Source: Antedon bifida (lineage: Eukaryota; Echinodermata; Crinoidea; Comatulida; Antedonidae). From it: a stretch of DNA of 64,000 nucleotides. The notes under the pieces are model-generated. The model was not told the DNA's origin, ran no database searches, and saw only the letters and a program-made list of their open reading frames with translations. Every line of letters starts with the position of its first letter. Position 1 is the stretch's first letter. The stretch covers positions 18,328,417 to 18,392,416 of the forward strand of contig OY727101.1 in assembly GCA_963402885.1 (NCBI GenBank), given 5' to 3'. Made by a program: the position numbers and the translations under genes. Shown piece after piece: positions 17,852 through 28,760 of this stretch.

Positions 17852-17941
17852 ATGCTTTGAATATAGTCTGCCAAACGAATGAAGCCTCCGACAAGTATAA
17901 GCCAAAAGAGGCAGAACGAGCTGTGCGCTTTGAATTTATAG
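17852..17941 (-). promoter_or_regulatory. TATA box and noncoding first exon of FABP gene A
   Basis: A minus-strand TATAAATT box is at 17,934-17,940. A short noncoding exon ends in a donor (CAT|GTAAGTATT) at 17,852. With the acceptor at 17,360 this gives a 5'UTR intron of about 490 bp. The same arrangement recurs in the other three FABP genes. Confidence 0.65.
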
Positions 17942-19432
17942 CTAGTTACTAGGGACTTCGATCAAAGATAGCTTGAGATAAACTCGTGTAATCTTAATAA
18001 TGTTACGTGGCCAGTTTACATCTTTAATCAAACGTGATAATATTAAACAACCGATGTTTAATATTTAACTACCTGAATAAAAACACAACGTGACATTAAG
18101 TTTGTTGTAAGGTTGACCACATGACTTAAGCAAATATCGGTGCAAATTTATATGATTTTTGTGATTACATAGATAAACAATTGCCTTAGTGATACAGAGA
18201 CGCGCTCGAAGTTAGCAAATAGTATGATTGAAATATGAGTATGAGTAATCTTTTCTAATAATAACTTTTTAATAATTCAATTATGAATGGTTGCTTTGAA
18301 AAAAATAACTAGAGTGGGTGGGTGTTGTTAGTTGGGGCAATTATAAATGGATCGATAATGGCAATTATGTCTGTACAATATAATATTGATTTGAAATCTA
18401 GGAAGATAATTTCATTTGTTATACATTATACAGACTATACATTTCTTTCAATATTGATATTCTCCAGAGTTGAGAACTTGTCAATTTGAAATGCGTATGA
18501 ACATTAAGTGGTAGGGTGGCCAGTTCCTTTCCACGCCGCCTTATCCTCCCTAGTATTTTCAACCATGTACTCATTTACAGCTCAACTTATTTACAGTCAA
18601 ATGTCCTAACCACTCGGCTACCAAATTCCTTACTATACTAACTCACTATTTATACTGATTCATATTGCGTACCGTTATGAAAGTGTAATAAAGTAGGCAC
18701 CTCATATAGACCATGGAGGTATACCTCCATGTATAGACCTATACTGTAAGCAGGCATATAGTTCAAGCAACATGATATAATAAGATTAATTATTGTCAAC
18801 ACCTAATTGACTCTTTCTTAATTCTGTATTAGTTTGTTATATATGCCATTTAAAGTATATGCCTACTTATTTATTTATTAATTTATCTTGTATCCTGTTG
18901 TGTGATTGTTATATGACCACTACTTCCAAATGAAGCTTATAGTCTGAGAGATGGATCAATATAGTGCACATATTTTACCATTGGTCTTAATATTATTTTT
19001 GTATTAGGAAATGTGTCCCCTCTTTAGAAAATATTTTAGTTTCGTAATTACTTTTTTCAAGTTTTATAAAGAAGAAAATCATCATCATCACCATTATCAT
19101 CATTTTACTTTTATTTCGGAAATGGACGTCCATAGTTACAAAATCAATTGTACAGTATAAATAAGTTTAAATCAAAAAGGCAGACACACACAAAAAAGAT
19201 CATCTCAGGATCTCCATCCAAAACTATTTTAATTTATAGGATTCAATTATTCATTAGAAAGTCTGTCAATCATGATAATGTTGAAAATAAAATCCGACAT
19301 TTGCTCTTCTAGGAACCGAACCGTTTCCTTTTTTAGTATTTTAAAAGACTGAATTTATTAAATCTACTTTGTTTTAATGGATTGAAAGTAAATAAATGTT
19401 GACAATTTCATTATAAATTTCAATATCATGTC
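17942..19432. other. Intergenic, FABP A to FABP B
   Basis: AT-rich sequence with a family-2 SINE (18,505-18,635), a short palindrome ccatggaggtatacctccatg at about 18,713-18,733 and a short atc-rich run near 19,080. No coding exon was recognised. Confidence 0.5.
18505..18635 (-). mobile_element. tRNA-derived SINE (family 2)
   Basis: Read on the minus strand it begins GGTAGCCGAGTGGTTAGGAC, a Leu/Ser-tRNA-like A box. It then has gctgtaaatgagtac, ggttgaaaatactagggagg and aaggaactgg in the same order as 36,842-37,045. Confidence 0.78.
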
Positions 19433-19581
19433 TAAAGCTCTATCTACACTATCACATTTTGTGTGACAAAAAATATGATGTGCCCAATCATATGGATTTA
19501 ATATCACTACTATATTATTTGAGCATATTACTACAATATTTGAGCACAACAAACTAGTTTGATAGTGTAGACAGAGCTTTA
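19433..19581. repeat. MITE family 1, full copy
   Basis: Ends TAAAGCTCTATCTACACTAT and GATAGTGTAGACAGAGCTTT with the standard core, downstream of FABP gene B. Confidence 0.87.
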
Positions 19582-19969
19582 GCATTTTTTTGTACGAATC
19601 GATTTGTCTGCATCATCACCGGATCGTAATTGTTAATCGTCATCATCTGGGATAAATCCCAGATGATCATCATTATCATAGTCATCATCTTCAAAGTTTA
19701 TCGTTAGTTACCAACAACATAAATTAAGAAAACAACAAGAAAATACATTTTATTTCTTTATTTCAAATTTTCTAAACAAAAATGTTGCATATTGACAGAC
19801 ATTGTGCAGTTTATACAATGTTGTCGATAGCGCCAGCCTCCTTGATTTCGATGTTTTTGAGATACATTGTATAATGTCCAAGTTGTTTCAGAACTTTGTT
19901 TGTATCTATTGTTCGACTATTTGAACTAGGATGGTATCTAAAGTTCAAGCTTTGTTTTAAAAGCACAAC

Positions 19970-20362
19970 TTAAGCCTTGCTGAAGCATCGTTTGGCTTTG
20001 GTACCGTCAAACTCAAATGTAACGCACATCTGTCCTCCACAGAGCTCACGGGTTACACCGTTGCCTTTCTCGCCCTTCAGCACCAGCTTGTCGCCGTCCC
20101 AGGCTGGGGTTACACTCAGTTCCTTTCCTCTCAGAGCTTTGATGTCTGGATCAACAAAGCTGGTTCCAATGGCGAAGCTAACTTCCCTGGTTCCGGCAGC
20201 TGTGGTTGTCTTGATGTTGAAGCTGTCGCCGTTCTGGGCGATGACAACCGTTGAACCTTCCTGGGCTGGTCTCTTGTCGGCTGGCACGTTCAGTTTGTCC
20301 AACAGGGCTACCAAACCCTCACCACTGGCAAACTTCCATGTTCCACTGAAGTCAACAGGCAT
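19970..20362 (-). CDS. Fatty-acid-binding protein, FABP gene B, 130 aa
   Basis: An uninterrupted coding region of 131 codons. It starts MPVDFSGTWKF, has NGDSFNIKTTTAAG, VSFAIGTSFVD and VTRELCGGQMCVTFEF, and ends AKRCFSKA. The length fits the iLBP family (about 127-140 aa). The ligand arginines are present in TREL and KRCF, with Phe replacing the usual Tyr. The helical lid region is slightly short and proline-containing (NVPADKRPAQE). The chosen ATG is right after a 5'UTR acceptor (CCGATAG at 20,376-20,382); an upstream in-frame extension lies in the intron. The coding region has none of the three introns known in vertebrate members. Confidence 0.92.
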   Translation of the reverse strand: MPVDFSGTWKFASGEGLVALLDKLNVPADKRPAQEGSTVVIAQNGDSFNIKTTTAAGTREVSFAIGTSFVDPDIKALRGKELSVTPAWDGDKLVLKGEKGNGVTRELCGGQMCVTFEFDGTKAKRCFSKA

Positions 20363-21242
20363 GATGAAATTTAATCTATCGGTAAAATAAAATTGCAAAA
20401 TTAGTATTTTCTCAATTTAAATTTGTGTGAATAAAATCGTGAGTCAAATTGCATGCACGTGCATTAGCCTACATCTTGATAAAAATTAGGACAGGAATAT
20501 TGTAAATGGGATGAAATTTATGGGGTGAGATAACCCTATCGAGCCATCTAATTCCGTCGAAAGGTTTATTTACCCAACCGGATTACACTGCCAAAGGTAA
20601 TGTTTGTATAGTTTGGTCGAGTTCTATAATGCGTCACTGTAAAATAATACAATACTGTATAACTAATTTAAATACAAGATAAACACTATTTTCTTCAAGT
20701 TGGTCTACTGGTCTGACCCAATACTATTACAAATTTAGGTGATATCACTCATAACACAAACGAAGGACCATTTTAAAATAAAAGAAGAAGGATATGGTTT
20801 TTTCAAGAACAATCCATACCTTCATTTCTATAATAAAAGTTTTCAAATGTTGTCTATAGTTTGTAAATCGATAAAGGCTTTTGGTCTTTTGCCAAAAAAC
20901 ATAGTTAGCTCCTCAAAAAATGTAGAGCTGATAACAATTTACTTAACAACCAAACATTAAATTAATTCATTCACTTGGTAAACATTTCAATAGCAATATA
21001 CAAAAAAAAGTACAAATACAAAAATTACAAGCAATATACAAAAATAGCATAAACTGTTGTAGAAAAAGAAATATTAAAAGCAGATAAAAAAACCTTATAT
21101 AATATGGATAGTAGATAAAGTAGTCAGATTATTCACAGCTTGAATAATATAGGTAGCATGCAATAACTATCTAATTAAGTACTCTGTTGATGAATAAGTT
21201 ATTGTACTGTAGGTTAGAACCTATACCAATAATTGTACTTAC

Positions 21243-21342
21243 CTTTTTGTTGCTTGCGAGAGAAAAAGAAAAGAGCGTTTAACTGATCGGTTGGTCGAGA
21301 TGATCAAGGATGCAAAATTAGGATTTAATGCCAATTTATATA
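21243..21342 (-). promoter_or_regulatory. TATA box and noncoding first exon of FABP gene B
   Basis: A minus-strand TATATAAATT box at 21,333-21,342. A noncoding exon ends at donor AAAAAG|GTAAGTAC (exon end 21,243), about 870 bp before the acceptor at 20,376. The intron between them is AT-rich and shows no other feature. Confidence 0.68.
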
Positions 21343-22188
21343 CTTTGATGTTTAGATAATTCTACAAGAAGCACCCTTTCATCATCTTAATTGCTTTATT
21401 GCTATTGGTCAAGCTCATCGAAAAACGATCAGTAATTGGTTGATAATTCTTCTAGATGCTAAATCAGCAAACATTATACAAGTTAAGCAAATATTTAAAG
21501 GTGGGTAATCGATGGGAGTCTATCTCAAGTCGTTCGTGTTGTTGAATGCTGATTCGGTGAAAGGTTATAGAACTAGTATAAGCCAATATGTTATCAACAC
21601 CTCGAACAGGGTGACCTATAGGGCCAAGAGAACCCATTGACTTTTTCGTCACGTTCCTATCATATACAATACGATTTTGATTGATGGTGATTGTAGTTTG
21701 GTACTTGTACAGAATAACCCTATTATCTAAGCAAATTCATCTTCATGGAACGATTTGTACGATCCACAGGTGTGGGCCGTTGCTATGCTATAATAAAAGA
21801 TCTGTGGGAATTTAAACTAAGAAAATTTAGTAATAATTCTAAATAATTAAACTTATGCAAATAATATTTTTAAAACATTCAACCGAAAATAGCTACGTCA
21901 CCTTCCACCTTCCACCTCATCTCCACTTCTCACCCTCCCTCATCTCATATCCATTCCAGCCCACCTATCACCCCAACAACTTCAAACCCACCATGTGGTA
22001 CAGAGGTTCAGACAAATAGACCTAGATGCCTAGAAATTTCATATGGTAAGATGTAAACTAGTGTACCGTTGCATATAAGTTGAATAAAATGGTGTTATAG
22101 CGAACAAAATGAATTATGTATAAAATATGTATTCCTTATTTTTAGATTTCAATTTTATGTTTTATTATCATTTGAATTGATTGATTCG
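21343..22188. other. Intergenic upstream of FABP B
   Basis: AT-rich sequence. A C/T-rich stretch with few purines (cttccaccttccacctcatc and onward) lies at 21,902-21,995. Nothing coding was recognised. Confidence 0.45.
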
Positions 22189-22955
22189 AACCTCGCATTT
22201 TGTATTTATGGAGAGCTTCAAATATGCATAAATAAATCGAATTAAAACCACATTCTTTTCTTTCACAAAAAAATATGCTAAAACATATTGCAGATTCCCA
22301 TGCTTTTATTTGTTTTATTTACCATAACATTTTTGATGCACAATTTTTATGATTAATCTTAATCTATTAGATTATTAATAAAACAGTGAAAGTTAATCAT
22401 TTGGATGCATACAGTCTGATATAGACAGATTCAGATTTTAGGCGATCTGATGAAATGAGGTAATTTTATCTATCTGTGTTCAGTTCTATTGATTTGGAAA
22501 GCATGTGTTATTAACAGAAATATTGCATTATTAGTTATAGTTAGAGTTGTCATGACTTTTTTATTTTATATATATAAATATATACAAATGTATTTTTTTC
22601 TTTTTGTTTATGGGTCTTGCGTGACAAGAAATCTCTTCTTGCAAGATCCTCTATTAATGGTATTTGTATTGTCTCATTATATATTACCACTCTTTTTATT
22701 GTATTGCTTTTAGCATTGATAGAAACTAATACATGTTGAATTATTATTATTATTATTATTAGTTATTGCGTATAGATCAAATTTTAGAAATTTGATAATA
22801 CTGTAATGAGTTACTTTAGCTATTCCCGTTTTCAGACCGGTTGAATTGAACAGAACTACCATCGTTTATTAGTTATAGTTCATGGTAAAGATGGTATTGC
22901 GATTCACACCACCAACCTCGCATTTTGTACGATTGTTATGGAGAGCTTCAAATAC
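22189..22955 (-). pseudogene. Orphan duplicate of the FABP C 3' flank
   Basis: 22,245-22,890 is collinear with 24,715-25,165, the region just downstream of FABP C. Shared blocks, in order, include tatgctaaaacatattgcag, gattaatctt, aggtaattttatctatctgt, agttactttagctatt and gttcatggtaaagatggtat. No FABP reading frame follows in the expected place. The block is bracketed by a direct repeat (acctcgcattttgta ... ttatggagagcttcaaata) at 22,192-22,228 and 22,914-22,953. It looks like a duplicated gene whose coding part was lost or never copied. Confidence 0.6.
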
Positions 22956-23009
22956 CTAATTTATACAACCCACAAAACGTTAAGTGTTAAATTGTAAGCG
23001 GAAAAATAA

Positions 23010-23133
23010 CAAGGCCAACAGCCATTAAGTCGCGTGCTACAATGCATAGTGATACCGGACCGACAGACAGACCGACAGACAGACCGACCGACCGACCGAC
23101 ATAGTGGACTATAGAGTCGCGTCCACGCGACTA
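23010..23133. repeat. AGTCGCG-bounded repeat with (accg)n core
   Basis: Second copy of the element at 13,986. It has the same ends (taagtcgcgtgct; gagtcgcgtccacgcgacta) and a longer gaccgacagacagaccgacc core. Confidence 0.77.
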
Positions 23134-23283
23134 AAAATATAGAATCTGTTATTTCTTGTGACCATTTTTTACACAAAACGCGGAGCGGACGAGCGGTTTT
23201 CCGACACCGTTACCGCTTATATGTGTATATTGGCCGTTGTATATTAAAGGTTGAATTGACTTAATATTTAGCTATGTTCGCCA

Positions 23284-23464
23284 CAGTGGCGTACGTAACG
23301 CAGAGGCCTGAGGGAACCCTAAGTGGCCCTCCAACGCTGGAGGCCTCAGGCTTTTTTTTAGCCCTTTTCGACATATTTTAATGTCTATTTTTCTCTGGGC
23401 ACTGCTCAGGGGCCCCCATAAGATCCCGGGCTCTTGGGTTTGACCCATAGCCGTTACGCCACTG
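23284..23464. repeat. MITE family B (CAGTGGCGTA ends)
   Basis: Begins CAGTGGCGTACGTAACGCAG and ends GCCGTTACGCCACTG as an inverted repeat. The inside has aaccctaagtggccctccaa and a hairpin around cgctggaggcctcaggct. Related copies are at 31,592 and 42,372. The CAGTGGCGTA terminus resembles hAT-type ends. Confidence 0.75.
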
Positions 23465-24269
23465 GTTCGCCATTACCAGCGACGCTTTGCAAATATAACT
23501 GAAATATCTGTACAAAAGTCAGCGTATACAAATTGCTATCCCCAGCAAAGTCCGTCATTATCGTTGATAAGTGGTCTATATAAACCACACCATATTCATA
23601 AAACGTAAGATACGCTTGTATCCTTATCGTACGCGTCGTTTGCTGTCTGTGATTTACAGTGATATTGGAATTAGATATACATTATTTTGAGTTAGTTTAA
23701 GAAGATAAACTGGATATAAAAATAGTAATTTTGATTGACAAAATCATAGAGAGAGATAGTCGTCGAAGGTCACTGGGATCTTCAAACGGATCGATAAATT
23801 GGAATTTGTACAGTAAAAAAAAAACCAAAGTGTCTGATGATAGTATAGTGTCTGTACAGAGTTTAGGGTGGGTCTAATATCTTCGGGGGAAGTGGCTATA
23901 CCCACGCCTAGAGAAACTAAAACACCATTAACATTTTATTAATACTCCTTTCTTGAGGAGGAGAAATCCTTAAATGGTTATTGACTTAAGTGAAATGTAT
24001 ATTTTAATTTTACTAAACAACTTTTTTCAAAATGAGCCCATAGAAGTAACAATCAGAAACCACAAGCCTAAGTAATGTTGATTGGTAATACGGCTACAAA
24101 GTGTTAGGAACTGAGGGAGAGACGAGTTGTGAACACATTTTATAGAAGCCCTTTTCTTCTTTTTGTTATAATTATAAGTTATTATAATTTCAAGAGTGTG
24201 TTTTATTTTTTATTTTATTCCAAGTGGTTTTTTTTTTATTAAACGTAACATTTACTGGTATATGCCTAT

Positions 24270-24510
24270 TTGCTTGTACCAGGTACCTTGTTGACATTTC
24301 GGAATATCCCCTTTATTTAAAAAAATGTAGTTAGTGCTGAATACGTAGTACGATCAATTTCAAGTGTATGTGTGTGCTTTTTTAAATTAAATTACTTGTA
24401 GGCCTATAGGCCTGTGTGTGCTTGTACCAGGTACCTTGTTGACATTTCAGAATGTCACCTTTATAAAAAATGTAGTAGTACGTGGTACGATTACCTTTGA
24501 TCACCAATAA
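24270..24510. repeat. Direct repeat pair around cttgtaccaggtaccttgtt
   Basis: Two copies, starting near 24,274 and 24,420, share gcttgtaccaggtaccttgt, tgacatttc, gaat and a trailing aaaaaatgtagt ... acgtggtacgat. The spacing is about 145 bp. Function unknown. Confidence 0.6.
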
Positions 24511-25325
24511 CCACGCATGCGCAGGGGGCGTGTTTTATGAATTTTTCAAAAAGTCACTTTTTTCTATCTCTAAGACTAAATAGCTGTACCGTATTAGGGG
24601 AGTAGGTGGCAGGCTAGTTTTGAAATGCTAACAACTTGAGTTATCTTCTTTTCGTTTCTTCATCTCTCTTTATAACTTGTCTTCATTATCTGGGATAATG
24701 CATAAATCTAAACAAAACAACATTCTTTCTTCACAACAACAAATTATGCTAAAACATATTGCAGATTCACAGGTTTTTATTTGTTTCTATTTACCATAAC
24801 ATTTGATACACAAGTTTAGTTGATTAATCTTCTATTAGATTATTAATTAACTATTAATACAACATTGAAAGCAAATCATACAGTCTGATTTAGGTCTAGA
24901 CAGAAGTTAGATTTTAGACGATCTGATAAAATGAGGTAATTTTATCTATCTGTGTTCAGTTAGATAACTGGACTGCATGTTCTATTACCAAAAATATTAT
25001 ATTACTAGTTACAGTTAGATTAAATCAAATGTTAGAAGATTTGATAAAGATGAGTTACTTTAGCTATTTCGGTTTCCAGATTAAACTGCTGTGTTACTAA
25101 CAGAACTAGTATTGTTATTAGTTATAGGCCTAGTTCATGGTAAAGATGGTATTGCGTAAATCAAAGTTAGACGATTTGATAAAAAATTAGTTACTTTAAC
25201 TCAGTAGTTCCGTTTTCAGTCCGATGAATTACATTGTTGCGTTTTATTATTAGTTTTGTTGTTTATTGTATTAGTTCATTGGTATAGTTGTTGCGTAGGT
25301 GAAAGTAATTCTAATGATGCATCTT

Positions 25326-25718
25326 CTAGGCCTTGTTGAAAAACCTCTTAGCACTAACACCACCGAAGTCAAAGGTCACGATCATCTGTCCACCAGCGAG
25401 CTCACGGGTCAACGAGTTGCCACCTTGTCCCTTCATTACCAGCTTGTCTCCGTTCCATTCTGGTGTGACTTCAATGTCTTTTCCTCTTAATTCCTTGATG
25501 TCTGCATCCACGAATGGTGTACCGATGGAGAAATTAGCCTCTCGTGTTCCGGCACCTGTTGTTGTCTTTACGGAGAAGTTGTCACCAGATTGGTTGATGA
25601 CTACGGTGGAACTTTCATCGGAAGGTCTCTTTTCAGCAGGTACTTTAAGAGCATCGAGAAGAGGTGCGAGACCCTCGCTCTTGCTGTGTTTCCATGTTCC
25701 GCTGAAGTTGGCAGGCAT
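25326..25718 (-). CDS. Fatty-acid-binding protein, FABP gene C, 130 aa
   Basis: An uninterrupted 131-codon frame starting MPANFSGTWKHSKSEG. It contains SGDNFSVKTTTGAG, ANFSIGTPFVDADI, VTPEWNGDKLVMKGQGG and LTRELAGGQMIVTFDF, and ends AKRFFNKA. It is very close to gene D, for example in VPAEKRPSDE and FSIGTPFVDADIK. The ligand triad is Arg, Arg, Phe instead of Arg, Arg, Tyr. The acceptor for the 5'UTR intron is TTTCCAG at 25,741-25,747, so translation starts at the first ATG after splicing. It lies head-to-head with gene D, whose promoter is about 1.8 kb away. Confidence 0.94.
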   Translation of the reverse strand: MPANFSGTWKHSKSEGLAPLLDALKVPAEKRPSDESSTVVINQSGDNFSVKTTTGAGTREANFSIGTPFVDADIKELRGKDIEVTPEWNGDKLVMKGQGGNSLTRELAGGQMIVTFDFGGVSAKRFFNKA

Positions 25719-26363
25719 AGTGAAGAATTGAAGTTTTTTTCTGGAAAGAAATCCATACAAATATTTATAAACAAAATACAATTATGCAATAATCAAAATT
25801 AATGGAAATTGATTGAATGCTACCCATATAGAGTTCGACTGACTTGGAACTCGACTTTGGAACGGTCTATGTCAAGTGATACCTGCAGTTTGGTAACATT
25901 CGTTCACCGAAATACAGAAGGTACTACACATACAAAGCGTAAAACCCTGACATTATATTTCATATACTTAATATGTCAATCAATCAATATCAAAATCAAT
26001 CACATATAAAATAAATCATGCAGTGTGTGACACATTGGTCAGTAAAAGTAATGATCAATAAAGAAAGGTATTAACAAATAATGAAATATAAATATGATTT
26101 AACATAAATAATTTTCAGTAATGTTGATAGTATTAATTTAAGTGTACTATATGTTAAAAATCTAAATAATAAAGAGGATACAAAAACAGAATATTACGAA
26201 GAAAAAAAAGGTAGAAGATGTATAAAAAATTATGACATTGAATGAATAAAGGTGGTGGTTAACCACGAAAGATAAAAAAATAAAATACAACAAGCCAGGC
26301 TACTGGCCAACAATAATACTGTGCTTGGAGATATACAGTAAAAACAAAATCGAAGAAACTTAC

Positions 26364-26440
26364 CAAGTTAGTGTTGAGAGGTGAATTGTAGATGTGCTAA
26401 AAGCTGAATGCTGAAGGTGGATTCTTATTGTGCTTTTATA
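26364..26440 (-). promoter_or_regulatory. TATA box and noncoding first exon of FABP gene C
   Basis: A minus-strand TATAAAAGCA at 26,431-26,440, followed by a noncoding exon ending ACTAACTTG|GTAAGT (exon end 26,364). Gene D's first exon ends with the near-identical AACTTG|GTAAGT. The 5'UTR intron runs 25,741-26,363. Confidence 0.75.
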
Positions 26441-26887
26441 CATTCCAACCCATTTGATGTTACCGTCAGGTGATTTCCAACATTTCGTCATATCATTAAT
26501 ATTTTATTAATTTAAAATTCAAATCTTATGATGACATTAATTGTAAAGAAAATGTTATCAAGATAAATATATTAATCGATCTTCTATCTTTATGATGTAG
26601 ACACAGTGGTCCTTATGGTAACATTAAAAAAATATTACCGACTGAAGAATAACAATCATAAAACATAACGATGTAGCCTTATCATGTCTCTCCTTGTCTT
26701 TTTTCAATTTGATGGATTGAAAGATATAGGTGGTAGTAGAGGTAATAGGAGATATCGGACCATTTCTGTTGAGTGTGTGTGTCTAGCCAACTTTACCCAG
26801 TAATCCCGTGCCCTTTGTAATTACATTTGTGGTTAATTATTCTCATAAACTTTTGGGCGGCATCGACATCCTATACACATAACTATC

Positions 26888-27093
26888 AAGGCCAACTCAG
26901 ACAGCGTCGTACGACGAGGCCCGACAAAACGTCTTGACTCGTCGGTGCTGTGTGAGTTGAATCCCGACGAGTCGTCTCGAGATAGCGTCGGGCGTAGTCT
27001 TTAGGTCGTCGCGAGAACTTTAAACAAGTTTATTTTTCTTCCGACGAGACGACTTGTCGGGCCTCGTCGGACGACGCTGTCTGAGTGGGCCTT
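26888..27093. repeat. MITE family D (AGGCCAACTCAGACAGCGTC ends)
   Basis: About 205 bp with imperfect inverted ends. The left is AGGCCAACTCAGACAGCGTC; the right reads GACGCTGTCTGAGTGGGCCT. Subterminal gacgag/ctcgtc words give strong fold-back potential. Right-end remnants occur in SLC17 copies 2 and 3 (about 48,603-48,650 and 58,512-58,562). Confidence 0.8.
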
Positions 27094-27102
27094 TTACGCC
27101 TT

Positions 27103-27258
27103 TTATGCTTGGTTCCTACTAGAGACGCAACACAGCGTAAGTGATTTGACCAATCACACTCGGTGATTGATCATCCGAACTGTCGCTTGTGAATGGTCAA
27201 ATTACTTACGTTGCGCTTACGTCCTTGCGTTGCGTCTCTAGTGGGAACCAAGCATAAG
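27103..27258. repeat. MITE family C (TTGGTTCCCACTAGAGACGC ends)
   Basis: Left TATGCTTGGTTCCTACTAGA and right TCTAGTGGGAACCAAGCATA are inverted repeats; the interior has gatttgaccaatcac and its diverged complement. Other copies: 36,371-36,475, 38,754-39,165 (right end clear), 48,655-48,722 and 58,564-58,632. Confidence 0.84.
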
Positions 27259-27372
27259 ACATTTTTGTTCGTCCAGGCCTCCGTGTTTTTATTCAGATAC
27301 AGTACCGAGCTGCCTTAACTATAATAAATATATTTTTTGAATACTAAATCGCTTATTCTACCAGATTCGGTT

Positions 27373-27532
27373 CTAAAGCTCTGCTGTCTACACATACACT
27401 ATACATCAAACTAGTTTGACAAAAATGTGTGCTGTGCCCAAATATGGTAGTGATATACCCAAATATGGTACTGATATGACATCATCACATCAATATATGG
27501 GCACAAGTTTCATAGTGTTAGACAGAGCTTAA
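27373..27532. repeat. MITE family 1, full copy
   Basis: Left end TAAAGCTCTGCTGTCTACAC and right end GTGTTAGACAGAGCTTAA with the standard core. It lies upstream of FABP gene D. Confidence 0.85.
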
Positions 27533-28226
27533 TGTTAAGTTTTGTCCTATAACCAAAGCTAGAAATGAATTTTATAAGTTATTTATAATATTTTTTTTGT
27601 TATTTGGATATTTAATATACTGTATTGATGTTGTCGGGTTGTGCGGGAGCTCTGTAGAAGAAGAAATCCTTCCTTTTTATATTTCTGCCAATAAAATTCA
27701 AATATAGAATTAGGCTAAGATCAGTATTTCATTTTACAAAGCATTAGATCCGCCACTGAACAATCTTTGCACATGAAGATTTTACCCAGTAAAAAAAAAA
27801 GAAATAATAATAATGATAAACCAGGGACCAAAAAAAAAACAACAAACAAACAAAAACGGTCATGGTGCATAGCTCAGTACAAGGTGAATTCTGATACCAC
27901 CCTTCAAAATGGTCTCATAACTCAGAATGACTAATCCAAACTCATTTTACTGATAAAGATCATGTATCAACCTATAAAATGTTATAAAGATCAAAGAATA
28001 TATCAAAGTGTTATTATATAATGATAATCAAATGATATCAATGCATACTTTGAATTCGATCGGTGTCATCGTGTTTATGGTAATAAAATCAACGTATTAA
28101 TTATAATAACATTATCGTTACATAAACCAACAATTTACTTGATAATTACACGTCTAATAGATTTATTAGTCTGTTATAAAAAGGTGTAATGAGCCAGCTT
28201 TCGGTACATGAAAGACCCATATATCG

Positions 28227-28314
28227 TATATAAGTCCGCGTATCAGTCGATAAAGTCACACCAGTTTGAACCGACAAGCAACTTGCAGTCTTATTCCATT
28301 CTTTCTTTAACTTG
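28227..28314 (+). promoter_or_regulatory. TATA box and noncoding first exon of FABP gene D
   Basis: TATATAAG at 28,227-28,234. Transcription probably starts about 30 bp later. The noncoding exon ends TTAACTTG|GTAAGT at 28,314. The 5'UTR intron is 28,315-28,738 (acceptor CACTCCAG). Confidence 0.75.
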
Positions 28315-28760
28315 GTAAGTTTTGAATTATTATTTCATTATTAATTTTATAATTTCAGCAATAGTATTAAGTCATGGTTTTTGTTAAGTTTTAGTAAAAC
28401 TCGAAATAGTTTTGTGTCGAGTGCGACTGTTATTCTATGCTCTACGCACAGTGACTTGCAGTATCTTTGGGAACGTGTTATTTCCACGCCCGTGACGTCA
28501 CCATTATTAATTTACCATAGTTTGCAAGACGCTTGCTTGCTAGTTATTGTTCCTTTAGAGCTCTAAACATGCGGGAAGAACCAATATAAATATGATTTTA
28601 AGTTGATGGCAAGCATAGGAACTCTCTCTTTCTCTAAATAATAATGGTTTATTACTCCCTGCATAAAATCAGCAGGGAGTGTTTGTTTGATGTATCTATA
28701 ATGACAACATTTTATCAATTATGTTTCATACACTCCAGATAACCAACCAACCACTACATC

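Larger units (their letters stand above)
26441..28226. other. Divergent intergenic region between FABP C and D
   Basis: About 1.8 kb separate the two TATA boxes. It contains three inverted-repeat elements (26,888; 27,103; 27,373) and AT-rich sequence on each side. No coding exon was recognised. Shared regulatory sites for the pair, if any, should lie close to the TATA boxes. Confidence 0.55.

Noticed and set aside
25333..25731. Long open frame antisense to FABP C (also 19,977-20,390 antisense to B and 28,754-29,146 antisense to D)
   Set aside because: They mirror the codon pattern of the FABP coding strands, have no splice or promoter context, and the sense strand encodes a clear iLBP.
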